From Acinetobacter sp. ANC 4470 (GTDB taxonomy: Bacteria > Pseudomonadota > Gammaproteobacteria > Pseudomonadales > Moraxellaceae), in contig NZ_NEGC01000004.1 in assembly GCF_002135335.1 (NCBI RefSeq), positions 124,001 to 188,000 on the forward strand: DNA of 64,000 bases. Direction: 5' to 3'. Shown here one piece after another: positions 39,101 through 47,939 of the stretch (position 1 is its first letter; each line of letters begins with the position of its first letter). A model generated the notes under the pieces. The model was not told where the DNA came from and did not search any database. It saw only the letters and a list, made by a program, of their open reading frames with translations. Both the position numbers and the translations under genes were made by a program.

Positions 39101-40958
39101 CTTTCAAGTGCCGCGATAGTCTTTATATTGTTCACTGCCATATAGGCAGCTTAGAAACCACGGTTGCATCCAGACGTTACGCCTTGGGGGTTCACTGCCA
39201 TATAGGCAGCTTAGAAAATTTAGATCAATCCTAAAATTAAAAAGCTACCGTTCACTGCCATATAGGCAGCTTAGAAATCAATAGCTGAATAGTCAGAGCA
39301 AATAAAATCGTTCACTGCCATATAGGCAGCTTAGAAATCTGGGGCAATCGCTTCAAAAAATGATCTGAGGTTCACTGCCATATAGGCAGCTTAGAAAATT
39401 TAAATTTAACCGTTAGTGACGGGGCTGTCGTTCACTGCCATATAGGCAGCTTAGAAACAAAACCCATTTGCGCACGAATAATTGTTCGTGTTCACTGCCA
39501 TATAGGCAGCTTAGAAACGATCCTTTCGACGTCCAAGCTCGCGATTAAAGTTCACTGCCATATAGGCAGCTTAGAAATAAAAGCATTGGCGCTCTAGTAC
39601 AAGCCTTAAGTTCACTGCCATATAGGCAGCTTAGAAATGTTGATTTCTGTGAAACATCTTTAACGATACGTTCACTGCCATATAGGCAGCTTAGAAATTT
39701 TGTAGAAAGAATCCGTTGCAAATAAATAAGTTCACTGCCATATAGGCAGCTTAGAAATTTTGCGTTTTGGCTTTTAATGGGGTCTACAGGTTCACTGCCA
39801 TATAGGCAGCTTAGAAAGTATGCTTCACAGGTAAAAAGTTTGAAAAAAGGTTCACTGCCATATAGGCAGCTTAGAAAGCCGAAGTCCGCAGGGAAAAAAT
39901 AGACGCGCTGTTCACTGCCATATAGGCAGCTTAGAAATGATAAATAACTATAAGACTGATTTCGTATAAGTTCACTGCCATATAGGCAGCTTAGAAATTA
40001 AGCTTGCAACAGTTGGCGTAACAGATGCGGTTCACTGCCATATAGGCAGCTTAGAAATCGAACCGTGGGGACATGGTAGGGAGCATCGGGTTCACTGCCA
40101 TATAGGCAGCTTAGAAAGCCTTTAATTAAGTTGGTGAAGTGCTCTGCTGGTTCACTGCCATATAGGCAGCTTAGAAAATTTGCAAGATGCAGATCTGCCT
40201 TTGCCTTTCGTTCACTGCCATATAGGCAGCTTAGAAATCTAAAATCTCTTGCGCCTGATTTTGTAGCTCGTTCACTGCCATATAGGCAGCTTAGAAATTT
40301 TCAATCTCGTCATTTATGACAATCGATGTGTTCACTGCCATATAGGCAGCTTAGAAACATGAATGTGGCCAATCACTGGGGAATGAAATGTTCACTGCCA
40401 TATAGGCAGCTTAGAAAACAACGCTGAACATTGCCATAATGCATTTTTCGTTCACTGCCATATAGGCAGCTTAGAAAATTACCAGTTGCAGTCACATTAA
40501 ATTTTAATAGTTCACTGCCATATAGGCAGCTTAGAAAAAGATAGGCCATACTGATAAAGATATGTATTTGTTCACTGCCATATAGGCAGCTTAGAAAAGT
40601 TCGAACCCTAACGGGATTCTCTAATTCTAGTTCACTGCCATATAGGCAGCTTAGAAAACCTGTTAAAGTCCCTTGTAAATCGAAACTACGTTCACTGCCA
40701 TATAGGCAGCTTAGAAAAAGTATAAAGCGGGATAATTTTTATCTATCCAGTTCACTGCCATATAGGCAGCTTAGAAAAAGTATAAAGCGGGATAATTTTT
40801 ATCTATCCAGTTCACTGCCATATAGGCAGCTTAGAAACACAATGTCTTCAACGACCTGGTGAACAGCCTCGTTCACTGCCATATAGGCAGCTTAGAAAGA
40901 AACCTAGAATCGTACCTTCGCTTAGACCGTGTTCACTGCCAGATAGGCAGCTTAGAAC
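36189..40958 (+). CRISPR. Type I-F CRISPR array, 80 repeats and 79 spacers, no adjacent cas genes
   Basis: A 28-bp repeat starting GTTCACTGCC, with inner palindrome CTGCC/GGCAG and ending CTTAGAAA, recurs 80 times from 36189 to 40931 with a 60-bp period. All copies but the last are identical. The last (40931) has two changes (G at position 12, C at position 28) and marks the distal end. Spacers are 32 bp except two of 33 bp (36277-36309 and 40838-40870). Spacers 40718-40749 and 40778-40809 are identical. Repeat shape and the CTTAGAAA 5' handle point to type I-F (Csy). Genes on both sides are housekeeping; cas genes must be elsewhere or absent. Confidence 0.98.
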
Positions 40959-40967
40959 GATTAACCT

Positions 40968-40997
40968 AAAAAAACCGCCCTATAAGACGGTTTTTAA
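40968..40997 (-). terminator. Terminator between the array and the acyl-CoA ligase gene
   Basis: AAAACCGCC, CTATAA, GACGGTTTTT with one G-U pair in the stem. It can end the leftward ligase transcript before it enters the array antisense, and may also end the crRNA precursor. Confidence 0.6.
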
Positions 40998-41037
40998 TTT
41001 AAAAATAATAAAATACTCTTTAAAAAGAAAAATCCAA

Positions 41038-42684
41038 TTAACCTACTTTTTGTATTCCTTGCATTTTAGCAATTTCCTGTTGTTTCAGTAAATTTCGCTG
41101 AATTTTTCCACTGGAGGTTTTAGGTAAACCTTCTACAAATTCAATTTCTTTGGGATAAGCATGTTTAGATAAGCGCGAACGTACATAATTTTGCAATTTA
41201 TGACTTAATGCATCCGAAGCGGAAAATTGTGGTTTTAACACAACAAATGCTTTTACAACTTCAGTCCGTTCTGGATCAGGCTTACCAATCACAGCAGATT
41301 CAAGGACCTCAGTACATTCAAGCAATGTACTTTCTACATCAAAAGGACCTACACGATAGCCCGACGTTGTAATGACATCATCAGCACGACCAATAAAATC
41401 GACACCACCTAATTCATTCAGTCTAACGGTATCACCAGTTAAATAATAATGCCCCACAAAGGATTTACGATTATTTCCATCATAGCCTTTAAACCAAACC
41501 AGTGGCGATTGTGAAAAATCAATTGCTAGTGTACCTACGCCACCTTTTTCCACTTCTTCATTATTCTGATTTAAAACACAAAATCGATGTCCCGGATTTG
41601 CAAATCCTGCTGAACCAATTTTAATTTCATGTGCTAATGCATGATGATTACCAATCACCATGCCTAATTCAGTTTGTCCGTATTGATCATAAATATTCAC
41701 ATTTAAGTCATGGTTAAACCAATGAATCACTTCAGGAGTTAATGGCTCTCCTGCGCTACTTACTGCACGTAAATGCTCTTTAATAGATGGATCAAATTTT
41801 TCTTTAAAGCCAAAGAACATACGAAATGCTGTAGGCGAGCCTGTTAAATTACTCACTTTATATTTTTTTATAATCTGTACAGCATTATCTACACTAAAAG
41901 CACGTTCATCCATAATAATACTATGACCTAAACTTAACGGCCCTGTAATACCGTAATACAGTCCATATGCCCAGCCTGGATCGGCTAAATTCCAGAAAGA
42001 ATCCTCGGCACGTAAATCCACGGCATACGTCATATAACCTTTAAATGCCAACACAGCCTTTAATGGAACAGGTACAGATTTGGCTAAACCCGTGGTTCCC
42101 GAGGTAAACATCATTAAGAAATCATCTGCAAATGTTTGCATAACGGGTTCAAATGCTGAAGATTGCTTAGTCAGTTCTGTCCAAAAGTCGTCGTCTTGTA
42201 GGCTTAATGTACTCTGTTGATGCACTGTTAAAATATGCAGTACATCAACACTATTAAGTTTTGGGCGTTGCTCTTCATTGGTTACAATCAATTGAGCTTT
42301 AGCAATATTTATACGATGTTCTATCGCTTTGGATTCAAATGCAGTAAACAAAGGCTGATATATTGCCCCCATTCGCCAAGTTGCTAAAATCGTGATCAGC
42401 AATTCAGGTGTACGTGGTAATAAACCCGCAATACAATCACCGGCTTTTAAGCCCAGTGAAGTAAAATAATGGGCTAATTTTCCTGATGCATCGGCTAGTT
42501 GCTCAAATGTCCATTCTGCCGATTCACCATGTTTGCCTTCCCAAATTAAAGCTATTTTATTTGAACCGAGATGGCGCTCACAACATTCAATATAGGCGTT
42601 GATTGCCTGAGGAGTACCCACCAATTGCTCGGCAAAAAATTGATCAAAATTAAACTCTTGATGTGCTTGTTCTAGCGTCTTCAT
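41038..42684 (-). CDS. AMP-binding acyl-CoA synthetase
   Basis: A 548-residue member of the ANL adenylating superfamily, which activates a carboxylic acid to its acyl-CoA using ATP. The P-loop is TSGTTGLAKSVPVPL (near residue 195). It is followed by the aromatic motif YDQYGQTELGM, the ribose-binding YLTGDTVRL and the C-terminal catalytic lysine in PKTSSGKIQRNLL. It resembles the acetyl/medium-chain acyl-CoA ligase subgroup (ACSM-like). Start ATG at 42684 after GAGG. It is the distal gene of a catabolic cluster with an acyl-CoA dehydrogenase and an SDR, so the substrate is probably a short or medium-chain or branched acid. Confidence 0.85.
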   Translation of the reverse strand: MKTLEQAHQEFNFDQFFAEQLVGTPQAINAYIECCERHLGSNKIALIWEGKHGESAEWTFEQLADASGKLAHYFTSLGLKAGDCIAGLLPRTPELLITILATWRMGAIYQPLFTAFESKAIEHRINIAKAQLIVTNEEQRPKLNSVDVLHILTVHQQSTLSLQDDDFWTELTKQSSAFEPVMQTFADDFLMMFTSGTTGLAKSVPVPLKAVLAFKGYMTYAVDLRAEDSFWNLADPGWAYGLYYGITGPLSLGHSIIMDERAFSVDNAVQIIKKYKVSNLTGSPTAFRMFFGFKEKFDPSIKEHLRAVSSAGEPLTPEVIHWFNHDLNVNIYDQYGQTELGMVIGNHHALAHEIKIGSAGFANPGHRFCVLNQNNEEVEKGGVGTLAIDFSQSPLVWFKGYDGNNRKSFVGHYYLTGDTVRLNELGGVDFIGRADDVITTSGYRVGPFDVESTLLECTEVLESAVIGKPDPERTEVVKAFVVLKPQFSASDALSHKLQNYVRSRLSKHAYPKEIEFVEGLPKTSSGKIQRNLLKQQEIAKMQGIQKVG

Positions 42685-42927
42685 AATAACAACCTCTTAT
42701 CCATTTTTATAAAAATGTAATTACTTTGGGCATCCACTTATGTAATTACTTTCTGTCCATTTTCATTGTTGTTTTCATTTTCAAATGCCCCAATAAATCC
42801 AGCATTTTGACCACTTCTATTTCACTCATGACTTAGATAAACATGATTGGCGAAATCCTACAATTTCCGAATCCATCAAAAAACATGCAGGATTTGAACA
42901 CCCACTAAAGTCTTAAACTTAGCCTAT

Positions 42928-44064
42928 TTATAGCTTAGTCACTTCACGCGCAATAACTAAACGCTGAATGTCCGATGCACCTTCATAAATTTGGCTCACG
43001 CGTACATCACGGTAAATACGCTCTACTGGAAAATCAGAGACATAACCATAACCACCATGAATTTGAATGGCATCTGAACACACACGCTCAGCCATGGTAG
43101 AAGCAAATAATTTTGCCATTGAAGCCTCTTTTAAACATGGCAATCCTGCATCTTTTAAAGTGGCTGCATGGAAAATCAATTGACGTGCCGCTTCAATCTG
43201 GGTTGCCATATCGGCTAAACGAAATGCCACCGCCTGATGCTGAACAATTTCCACCCCAAAAGCTTTACGTTGATTGGCATATTCCACAGCTGCATCTAAT
43301 GCAGCACGTGCCATCCCAACAGATTGAGCGGCGATACCAATGCGCCCAGATTCCAAGTTAGATAAAGCAATTTTGTAGCCTTCACCTTCTTGACCCAATA
43401 AGTTTTCGGCAGGAATTCGGCAATGATCAAAAATGATGGTTGCCGTATCTGAACAGTGTTGTCCCATTTTTTCTTCAAGACGAGAAACAATATAACCTTC
43501 TGTTTCTGTCGGAACCAAGAAACATGAAATGCCTTTTTTCCCTGCGGCTTTGTCCGTCACCGCAAATACAATTGCGACTTGAGCATGCTTTCCTGTAGTA
43601 ATAAATTGTTTAGTTCCATTTAACACCCAAAAGTCACCATCACGCTCTGCTTTACATTCAAGTGCACCTGCATCTGATCCAGCCTGAGGTTCTGTTAAAC
43701 AAAAACAGCCTAACCATTCACCTGTTGCTAATTTAGTTAAATATTTTTGTTTTTGATCTTCTGTACCATAACGCTGAGTAATTCCACATGGCAGTGAGTT
43801 TTGAACACTGACAATAGTGGAAATAGCACCATCACCTGCGGCAATTTCTTCTAATGCCACCACAAGGGAGACATAATCCAATCCCGCACCGCCCCATTGT
43901 TCAGACACAGTCATGCCTAAAGCACCCAATTCACCCAGTTCTTTTAGTTCTTGTGCGGGAAATTTTGCAGTTTTATCTCGCTGTGCAGCAGTTGGTTTGA
44001 GTTTAGCTTGCGAATAATTCCGCATCATGTCCTGAACCATTTTTTGTTCTTCATTTAAAAGCAT
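42928..44064 (-). CDS. Acyl-CoA dehydrogenase
   Basis: A 378-residue FAD-dependent acyl-CoA dehydrogenase, which introduces the alpha-beta double bond in acyl-CoA. Family features are CFCLTEPQAGSDAGAL (FAD/substrate loop near residue 125), QHCSDTATIIFDHCRIP, GRIGIAAQSVGMARAALD, and the catalytic glutamate Glu361 in YEGASDIQRLVIARE. That position is the one used by short- and branched-chain dehydrogenases. Start ATG at 44064 has AAGGGA. It lies between the ligase and an SDR gene in the same direction, so a beta-oxidation-type pathway is likely. Confidence 0.9.
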   Translation of the reverse strand: MLLNEEQKMVQDMMRNYSQAKLKPTAAQRDKTAKFPAQELKELGELGALGMTVSEQWGGAGLDYVSLVVALEEIAAGDGAISTIVSVQNSLPCGITQRYGTEDQKQKYLTKLATGEWLGCFCLTEPQAGSDAGALECKAERDGDFWVLNGTKQFITTGKHAQVAIVFAVTDKAAGKKGISCFLVPTETEGYIVSRLEEKMGQHCSDTATIIFDHCRIPAENLLGQEGEGYKIALSNLESGRIGIAAQSVGMARAALDAAVEYANQRKAFGVEIVQHQAVAFRLADMATQIEAARQLIFHAATLKDAGLPCLKEASMAKLFASTMAERVCSDAIQIHGGYGYVSDFPVERIYRDVRVSQIYEGASDIQRLVIAREVTKL

Positions 44065-44140
44065 TGAGCGTCCCTTTTCTTTAAATTTGGAAATTTCAGA
44101 GAAAATCTATAAATATTTAACAAATATGTACTATCGCGCA

Positions 44141-44233
44141 GGGCGACATGGATGTCGCCCGCTGGACTGAGATATACGGATGTATCTTCAGTCTAGCAAA
44201 GGATTTTTGTTCCTTTTGATCCTTCAAAAGGAA
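44141..44233. repeat. Cluster of three hairpins, probable dispersed repeat
   Basis: Three inverted repeats in a row: GGGCGACAT/ATGTCGCCC (44141-44160), GACTGA-GATA/TATC-TTCAGTC (44164-44193) and TTCCTTTT/AAAAGGAA (44210-44233). The GC-rich part contrasts with the AT-rich surroundings. It sits in the 260-base gap between the SDR and acyl-CoA dehydrogenase genes and looks like a dispersed repeat rather than a simple terminator. Confidence 0.5.
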
Positions 44234-44324
44234 GGCAATACCTGCACAACCACAATTAAATGAAGATCAAAATTTGAGGTTATGCGCAAGGTAGTGCTTC
44301 CATGTTGTTTTGATATTTACTGAT

Positions 44325-45095
44325 TTATCTAGGTGCCATACGAATCGCACCATCTAAGCGAATCACTTCACCATTTAAATAAGCATTTTCAAAAATATGT
44401 CCCACCAAATGCGCAAACTCTTCTGGTTTTGCTAAACGTGGTGGAAATGGCACCATTTGCCCCAAAGCATCCTGCACATTTTGCGGCATTCCTTTCAACA
44501 TGGGTGTTTCCATAATCCCCGGTGCAATCGTCATCACACGAATAGCTTCACGTGCCAGCTCTCGTGCTAAAGGCAAAGTCATGGCAACCACGGCACCTTT
44601 AGAAGCAGCATAAGCAGACTGCCCAATTTGTCCATCAAATGCTGCCACTGAAGCAGTATTTACAATCACACCACGCTCTTCTTCACCTGCTTTCAACTCA
44701 TATTTAGCAATCAAATTTGCAGCAAAACGAATCATATTGAATGTTCCACTGACATTAATATTCAGCACTTTTTGAAACATAGCAAAATCATGCATGCCAT
44801 CTCGACCCAACACTTTGGCAGATGGTGCAATCCCAGCACAATTCACCAAACCATTCAATTGACCATATTGCTGTTCAATATTTTCAAAGAATATTTTTAC
44901 AGCATGTTCATCGGTCACATCCAATTTCACAAAAACAGAGTGCTCGCCTAAACGCTGTTGCATTTCCATACCCAGTTCATCATTCATATCCACCATGATG
45001 ACTTTAGCTCCCAGCCCAACCAAATACGTGGCAGTTGCAGCACCCAGACCAGACGCACCACCTGTTACCACAAATACATTTCCTTGAATTTTCAT
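44325..45095 (-). CDS. SDR family NAD(P)-dependent dehydrogenase, HSD10-like
   Basis: A 256-residue classical short-chain dehydrogenase. The coenzyme loop is TGGASGLGAATA (11-22), with Asp36 after strand 2 suggesting NAD, and NCAGIAPSAKVLG near 85. The catalytic set is Asn113, Ser149, Tyr162 and Lys166 (SAYAASKGAV). MTIAPGIMETPML follows. Overall it resembles 3-hydroxyacyl-CoA dehydrogenase type 2 (HSD17B10), which oxidises 3-hydroxyacyl-CoA or 2-methyl-3-hydroxybutyryl-CoA. That fits the adjacent acyl-CoA dehydrogenase and ligase genes. Start ATG at 45095 with AGGAA. The AraC regulator is divergent, 155 bases away. Confidence 0.87.
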   Translation of the reverse strand: MKIQGNVFVVTGGASGLGAATATYLVGLGAKVIMVDMNDELGMEMQQRLGEHSVFVKLDVTDEHAVKIFFENIEQQYGQLNGLVNCAGIAPSAKVLGRDGMHDFAMFQKVLNINVSGTFNMIRFAANLIAKYELKAGEEERGVIVNTASVAAFDGQIGQSAYAASKGAVVAMTLPLARELAREAIRVMTIAPGIMETPMLKGMPQNVQDALGQMVPFPPRLAKPEEFAHLVGHIFENAYLNGEVIRLDGAIRMAPR

Positions 45096-45250
45096 TTTAT
45101 TTTCCTATTAATTCTTTGAATGAATACTCGACTTAAGATGCAGAGTAAATGCAGTCAAGCTTGAGTACAATTTCCAAATATTGCATCATCTATGATGGAT
45201 TTGGACAATTCAACCTATCGTACAAATGAACTGAACATGGACATCAGCAC

Positions 45251-46273
45251 ATGAATGAACAAGATTTAAACTACAGCAAAGGTACAATCTCGATCAATCT
45301 TGTGCATGAGGCACTACTTTCTGCGCAGTATCAAGGCTTAAACACGCAAAGCATCTTACTCAAATCAGGTATTCCTCTTGAGTTAATGCAGTCCAGCAAA
45401 GCTCGTGTTTCAGTTTCACAGTATGCACAACTCTGGATTGAACTTGCAGATACCATGAACGATGAATTTTTTGGTATGGACAGCCATCCTATGCGCCGTG
45501 GTAGCTTTAAACTGCTATCACAATCCGTTATGTATACTAAAACGTTAAAACATGCAGTTCAGCATATCTTGCAATTTTTAAATCTAGTCTTAGACGATTT
45601 TATCAGTCAATTATTCGTACAAGAAAACTATGCTTATATTGTGATCTATGAACAAAAACAGAGCAAAAGAATGTTCAGCTACGCCACTTATTTAATGCTC
45701 ATTCATGGTTTGATGTGTTGGTTAAGCGGACAAAGAGTTTTACTCAATCAGATTCAACTTAAATGTGATTCACCTCTAGATGATCAAGACTATAAAGTTA
45801 GATTTTGTGAAAATATTCAATATAATAGTAATGAAAATTACATTCAGTTTGACGCTAATTATTTAAATATTCAGATCAAGCAAGACCAACAATCATGGTA
45901 TCAATTTATTCAACAAACGCCACAAAACCTATTGGTTCGCTTTAAAAACCCGCATGCCATTAGCACGCAAATACGTAAACATTTAATGCAGATTCCACCA
46001 GCGGAATGGTTAGAACTGAATGAAATTGCGCATCGTTTAAATATGTCTGATGCAACCATCCAACGGCGCTTAAAAAGTGAAGGCGTGAGTTATCAACAAC
46101 TCAAAAATGATATCCGACGTGACACAGCGATTGAATTTTTGACTAAAACAAACAAAACACTACAAGATATTAGTGATGAATTAAGCTTTCATGACCCAAG
46201 TGCATTCCATCGTGCCTTTAAGAAATGGACAGGTGTCAGTCCGGGTGCTTATCGTCAAAATAAAGAACCGTAA
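45251..46273 (+). CDS. AraC family transcriptional regulator
   Basis: A 340-residue AraC/XylS regulator. The N-terminal 200 residues match the arabinose-binding-like domain of the OruR/ArgR subgroup (LLKSGIPLELMQSSKARVS). The C-terminal DNA-binding domain (about 235-338) has two helix-turn-helix units, with DATIQRRLKSEGVSYQQLKN in the first. The second carries the signature LSFHDPSAFHRAFKKWTGVSPGAYR. It is divergent from the SDR-dehydrogenase-ligase cluster and probably activates it in response to a cluster substrate or CoA ester. Start ATG at 45251 has no strong ribosome site. Confidence 0.88.
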   Translation: MNEQDLNYSKGTISINLVHEALLSAQYQGLNTQSILLKSGIPLELMQSSKARVSVSQYAQLWIELADTMNDEFFGMDSHPMRRGSFKLLSQSVMYTKTLKHAVQHILQFLNLVLDDFISQLFVQENYAYIVIYEQKQSKRMFSYATYLMLIHGLMCWLSGQRVLLNQIQLKCDSPLDDQDYKVRFCENIQYNSNENYIQFDANYLNIQIKQDQQSWYQFIQQTPQNLLVRFKNPHAISTQIRKHLMQIPPAEWLELNEIAHRLNMSDATIQRRLKSEGVSYQQLKNDIRRDTAIEFLTKTNKTLQDISDELSFHDPSAFHRAFKKWTGVSPGAYRQNKEP

Positions 46274-46580
46274 TCTTTTTCTATTGATATGAACTAAAAT
46301 TAAGGTCTATTGCTATTTTTTGTGCAAACAAATAGCAAATAATAAAATTCAAGCGCCAAAATGACACTATAAAAGTTCTCTTGCTCTAACTTGTAGCTTT
46401 ATCTAGTTGCCATTATGAAATGTCAACAGCCCTCTAAATTTAAATCAGTTTTTTGACCTTCATTCGTCGGAATGTAATGTTGCTGTCGTACATTGTCACT
46501 GACTTGAAAAAATTTCGTGCCATAGTGATCTCTTCATATTGTTTACATAATATTCAACAAAAACATCATGGAAGGAACTC
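46274..46580. other. Intergenic region before the phosphodiesterase gene
   Basis: About 300 bases without an open frame. It should contain the promoter of the phosphodiesterase-foldase pair. No operator could be picked with confidence. Confidence 0.4.
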
Positions 46581-47930
46581 ATGAGCACCCCATTAAATAA
46601 AAACTTAATGACAAATATCGCTTGGCTATCATTGTTATTATGCAGTCAGCAAGCGATTGCCGACACATACATTTATGTGACCAATACGACCCCTGAAACG
46701 GTATCCGTCAATATTAATCATCACGGTACACGCACTTTAGTTCAAGGTAGCGAATGGGCACAAGAAGCCACCCAAATTGCCCCTTACGAGACCAAACGTT
46801 TGCTGCGTTATAATCGTTATACTGGTGTCAAGTCGGGTCAAACCTATAATTTTGATACCGTGATTACTGGCGGCGGTTCAAGTGTCACGCTAAAACAATC
46901 TATGACCGGAACTTGGTCTGGCAGTAATATTACCCACTCTGCTTCTGGCAGCGATTTTTCTGCACCGTGGTTCAACGATCGTAATATTCAGCGTTTTAAT
47001 ACCAACTATGCCGGTAAAGCAGCCCAGACTGCATTTAAAGCCGAGTTAACGGGTGGCTATGATGATTTCCATTACACCATTCATCAAAATACGGTGCCAG
47101 AGCCTGTGGTAAGCAGTGCCAATGAATTTAAAGTTTTAACCTATAATATTTATGCGCTTCCTTTGGTTGCGAGTAAAATTGATGAGCGTTTAAATCAACT
47201 GCCGCAAAACCTAAAAGGTTACGATGCAATTTTATTTCAAGAAACTTTTGCTTCTGGCCGTACCGCAATGTTGGCCAAATTAGCACAGGAATATCCTTAC
47301 CAAACTTATATTCCAGTGGGTTCAGGCTTTAATATTTATGACAGCGGCATACTGGTTGCGAGTCGCTATCCAATTGTGAAGACGGATCACTTTATTTATC
47401 CAAGCTGTACAGGCATAGATTGTTTTGCCGATAAAGGTGTGGTCTATGCTGAAATTCTGAAAAATGGGAAGGCTTACCATGTCACTTCTACTCATACTGC
47501 ATCATTTGATACCGATGCGGCACGAGACTTACGTCAACAACAATTTAAGCAAATCCGCGCTTTAGTCGATAAGCAAAATATTCCATCATTTGATGCAGTG
47601 CTGATGGGAGGTGACTTTAACGTCAACAAACTACTGTGGCCACAAGATTATGCCCAGATGTTGAGTAACCTTAATGGCACCGATCCAGTTAGCACGGGAT
47701 ACACAGAATCAACTTTTGATCCACGTGTGAATAAGCTATCGGGTGCTGGCTTAACGGGTGGTTCTACAGTTGAATATCTAGACTATGTTGTGTCGTCTAA
47801 TAATCATCGTCAGCCCATGCAAGCACGTAATGATGTACGCATTATCCGCTCAACTGCCGATCCATTATTTATGACTTGGGATTTATCTGACCACTTCCCT
47901 GTCATGGGTCAATTCCAATATAACCCATAA
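46581..47930 (+). CDS. Secreted sphingomyelinase-type phosphodiesterase
   Basis: A 449-residue secreted enzyme of the endonuclease/exonuclease/phosphatase (neutral sphingomyelinase) fold. The signal peptide is about 1-27 (ends QQAIA). Residues 28-170 form an extra beta-rich domain. The catalytic domain follows from about 183: Asn189 (TYNIYAL), Glu221 (LFQETF), His305 (STHTASF), Asp345 and Asn347 (GGDFNVN), and Asp437/His438 (SDHFP). These match the active-site set of bacterial sphingomyelinases. Start after GGAAGGAACTC. The next gene, nine bases on, is a foldase-like membrane protein. The substrate (sphingomyelin or another phospholipid) is inferred. Confidence 0.82.
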   Translation: MSTPLNKNLMTNIAWLSLLLCSQQAIADTYIYVTNTTPETVSVNINHHGTRTLVQGSEWAQEATQIAPYETKRLLRYNRYTGVKSGQTYNFDTVITGGGSSVTLKQSMTGTWSGSNITHSASGSDFSAPWFNDRNIQRFNTNYAGKAAQTAFKAELTGGYDDFHYTIHQNTVPEPVVSSANEFKVLTYNIYALPLVASKIDERLNQLPQNLKGYDAILFQETFASGRTAMLAKLAQEYPYQTYIPVGSGFNIYDSGILVASRYPIVKTDHFIYPSCTGIDCFADKGVVYAEILKNGKAYHVTSTHTASFDTDAARDLRQQQFKQIRALVDKQNIPSFDAVLMGGDFNVNKLLWPQDYAQMLSNLNGTDPVSTGYTESTFDPRVNKLSGAGLTGGSTVEYLDYVVSSNNHRQPMQARNDVRIIRSTADPLFMTWDLSDHFPVMGQFQYNP

Positions 47931-47939
47931 GGAATATCA

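Noticed and set aside
36123-40319. Several open frames of 60-181 codons on both strands within 36-40.3 kb, with repeated SLPYRQLRK, HCHIGSLE or FLSCLYGSE peptides
   Set aside because: They are translations of the 28-bp CRISPR repeat with spacer-encoded residues between them; the 60-bp period keeps frames open by chance.
36217-40930. Self-targeting spacers against genes in this window
   Set aside because: No match was noticed while reading, but a systematic comparison of 79 spacers could not be done by eye, so nothing is claimed.
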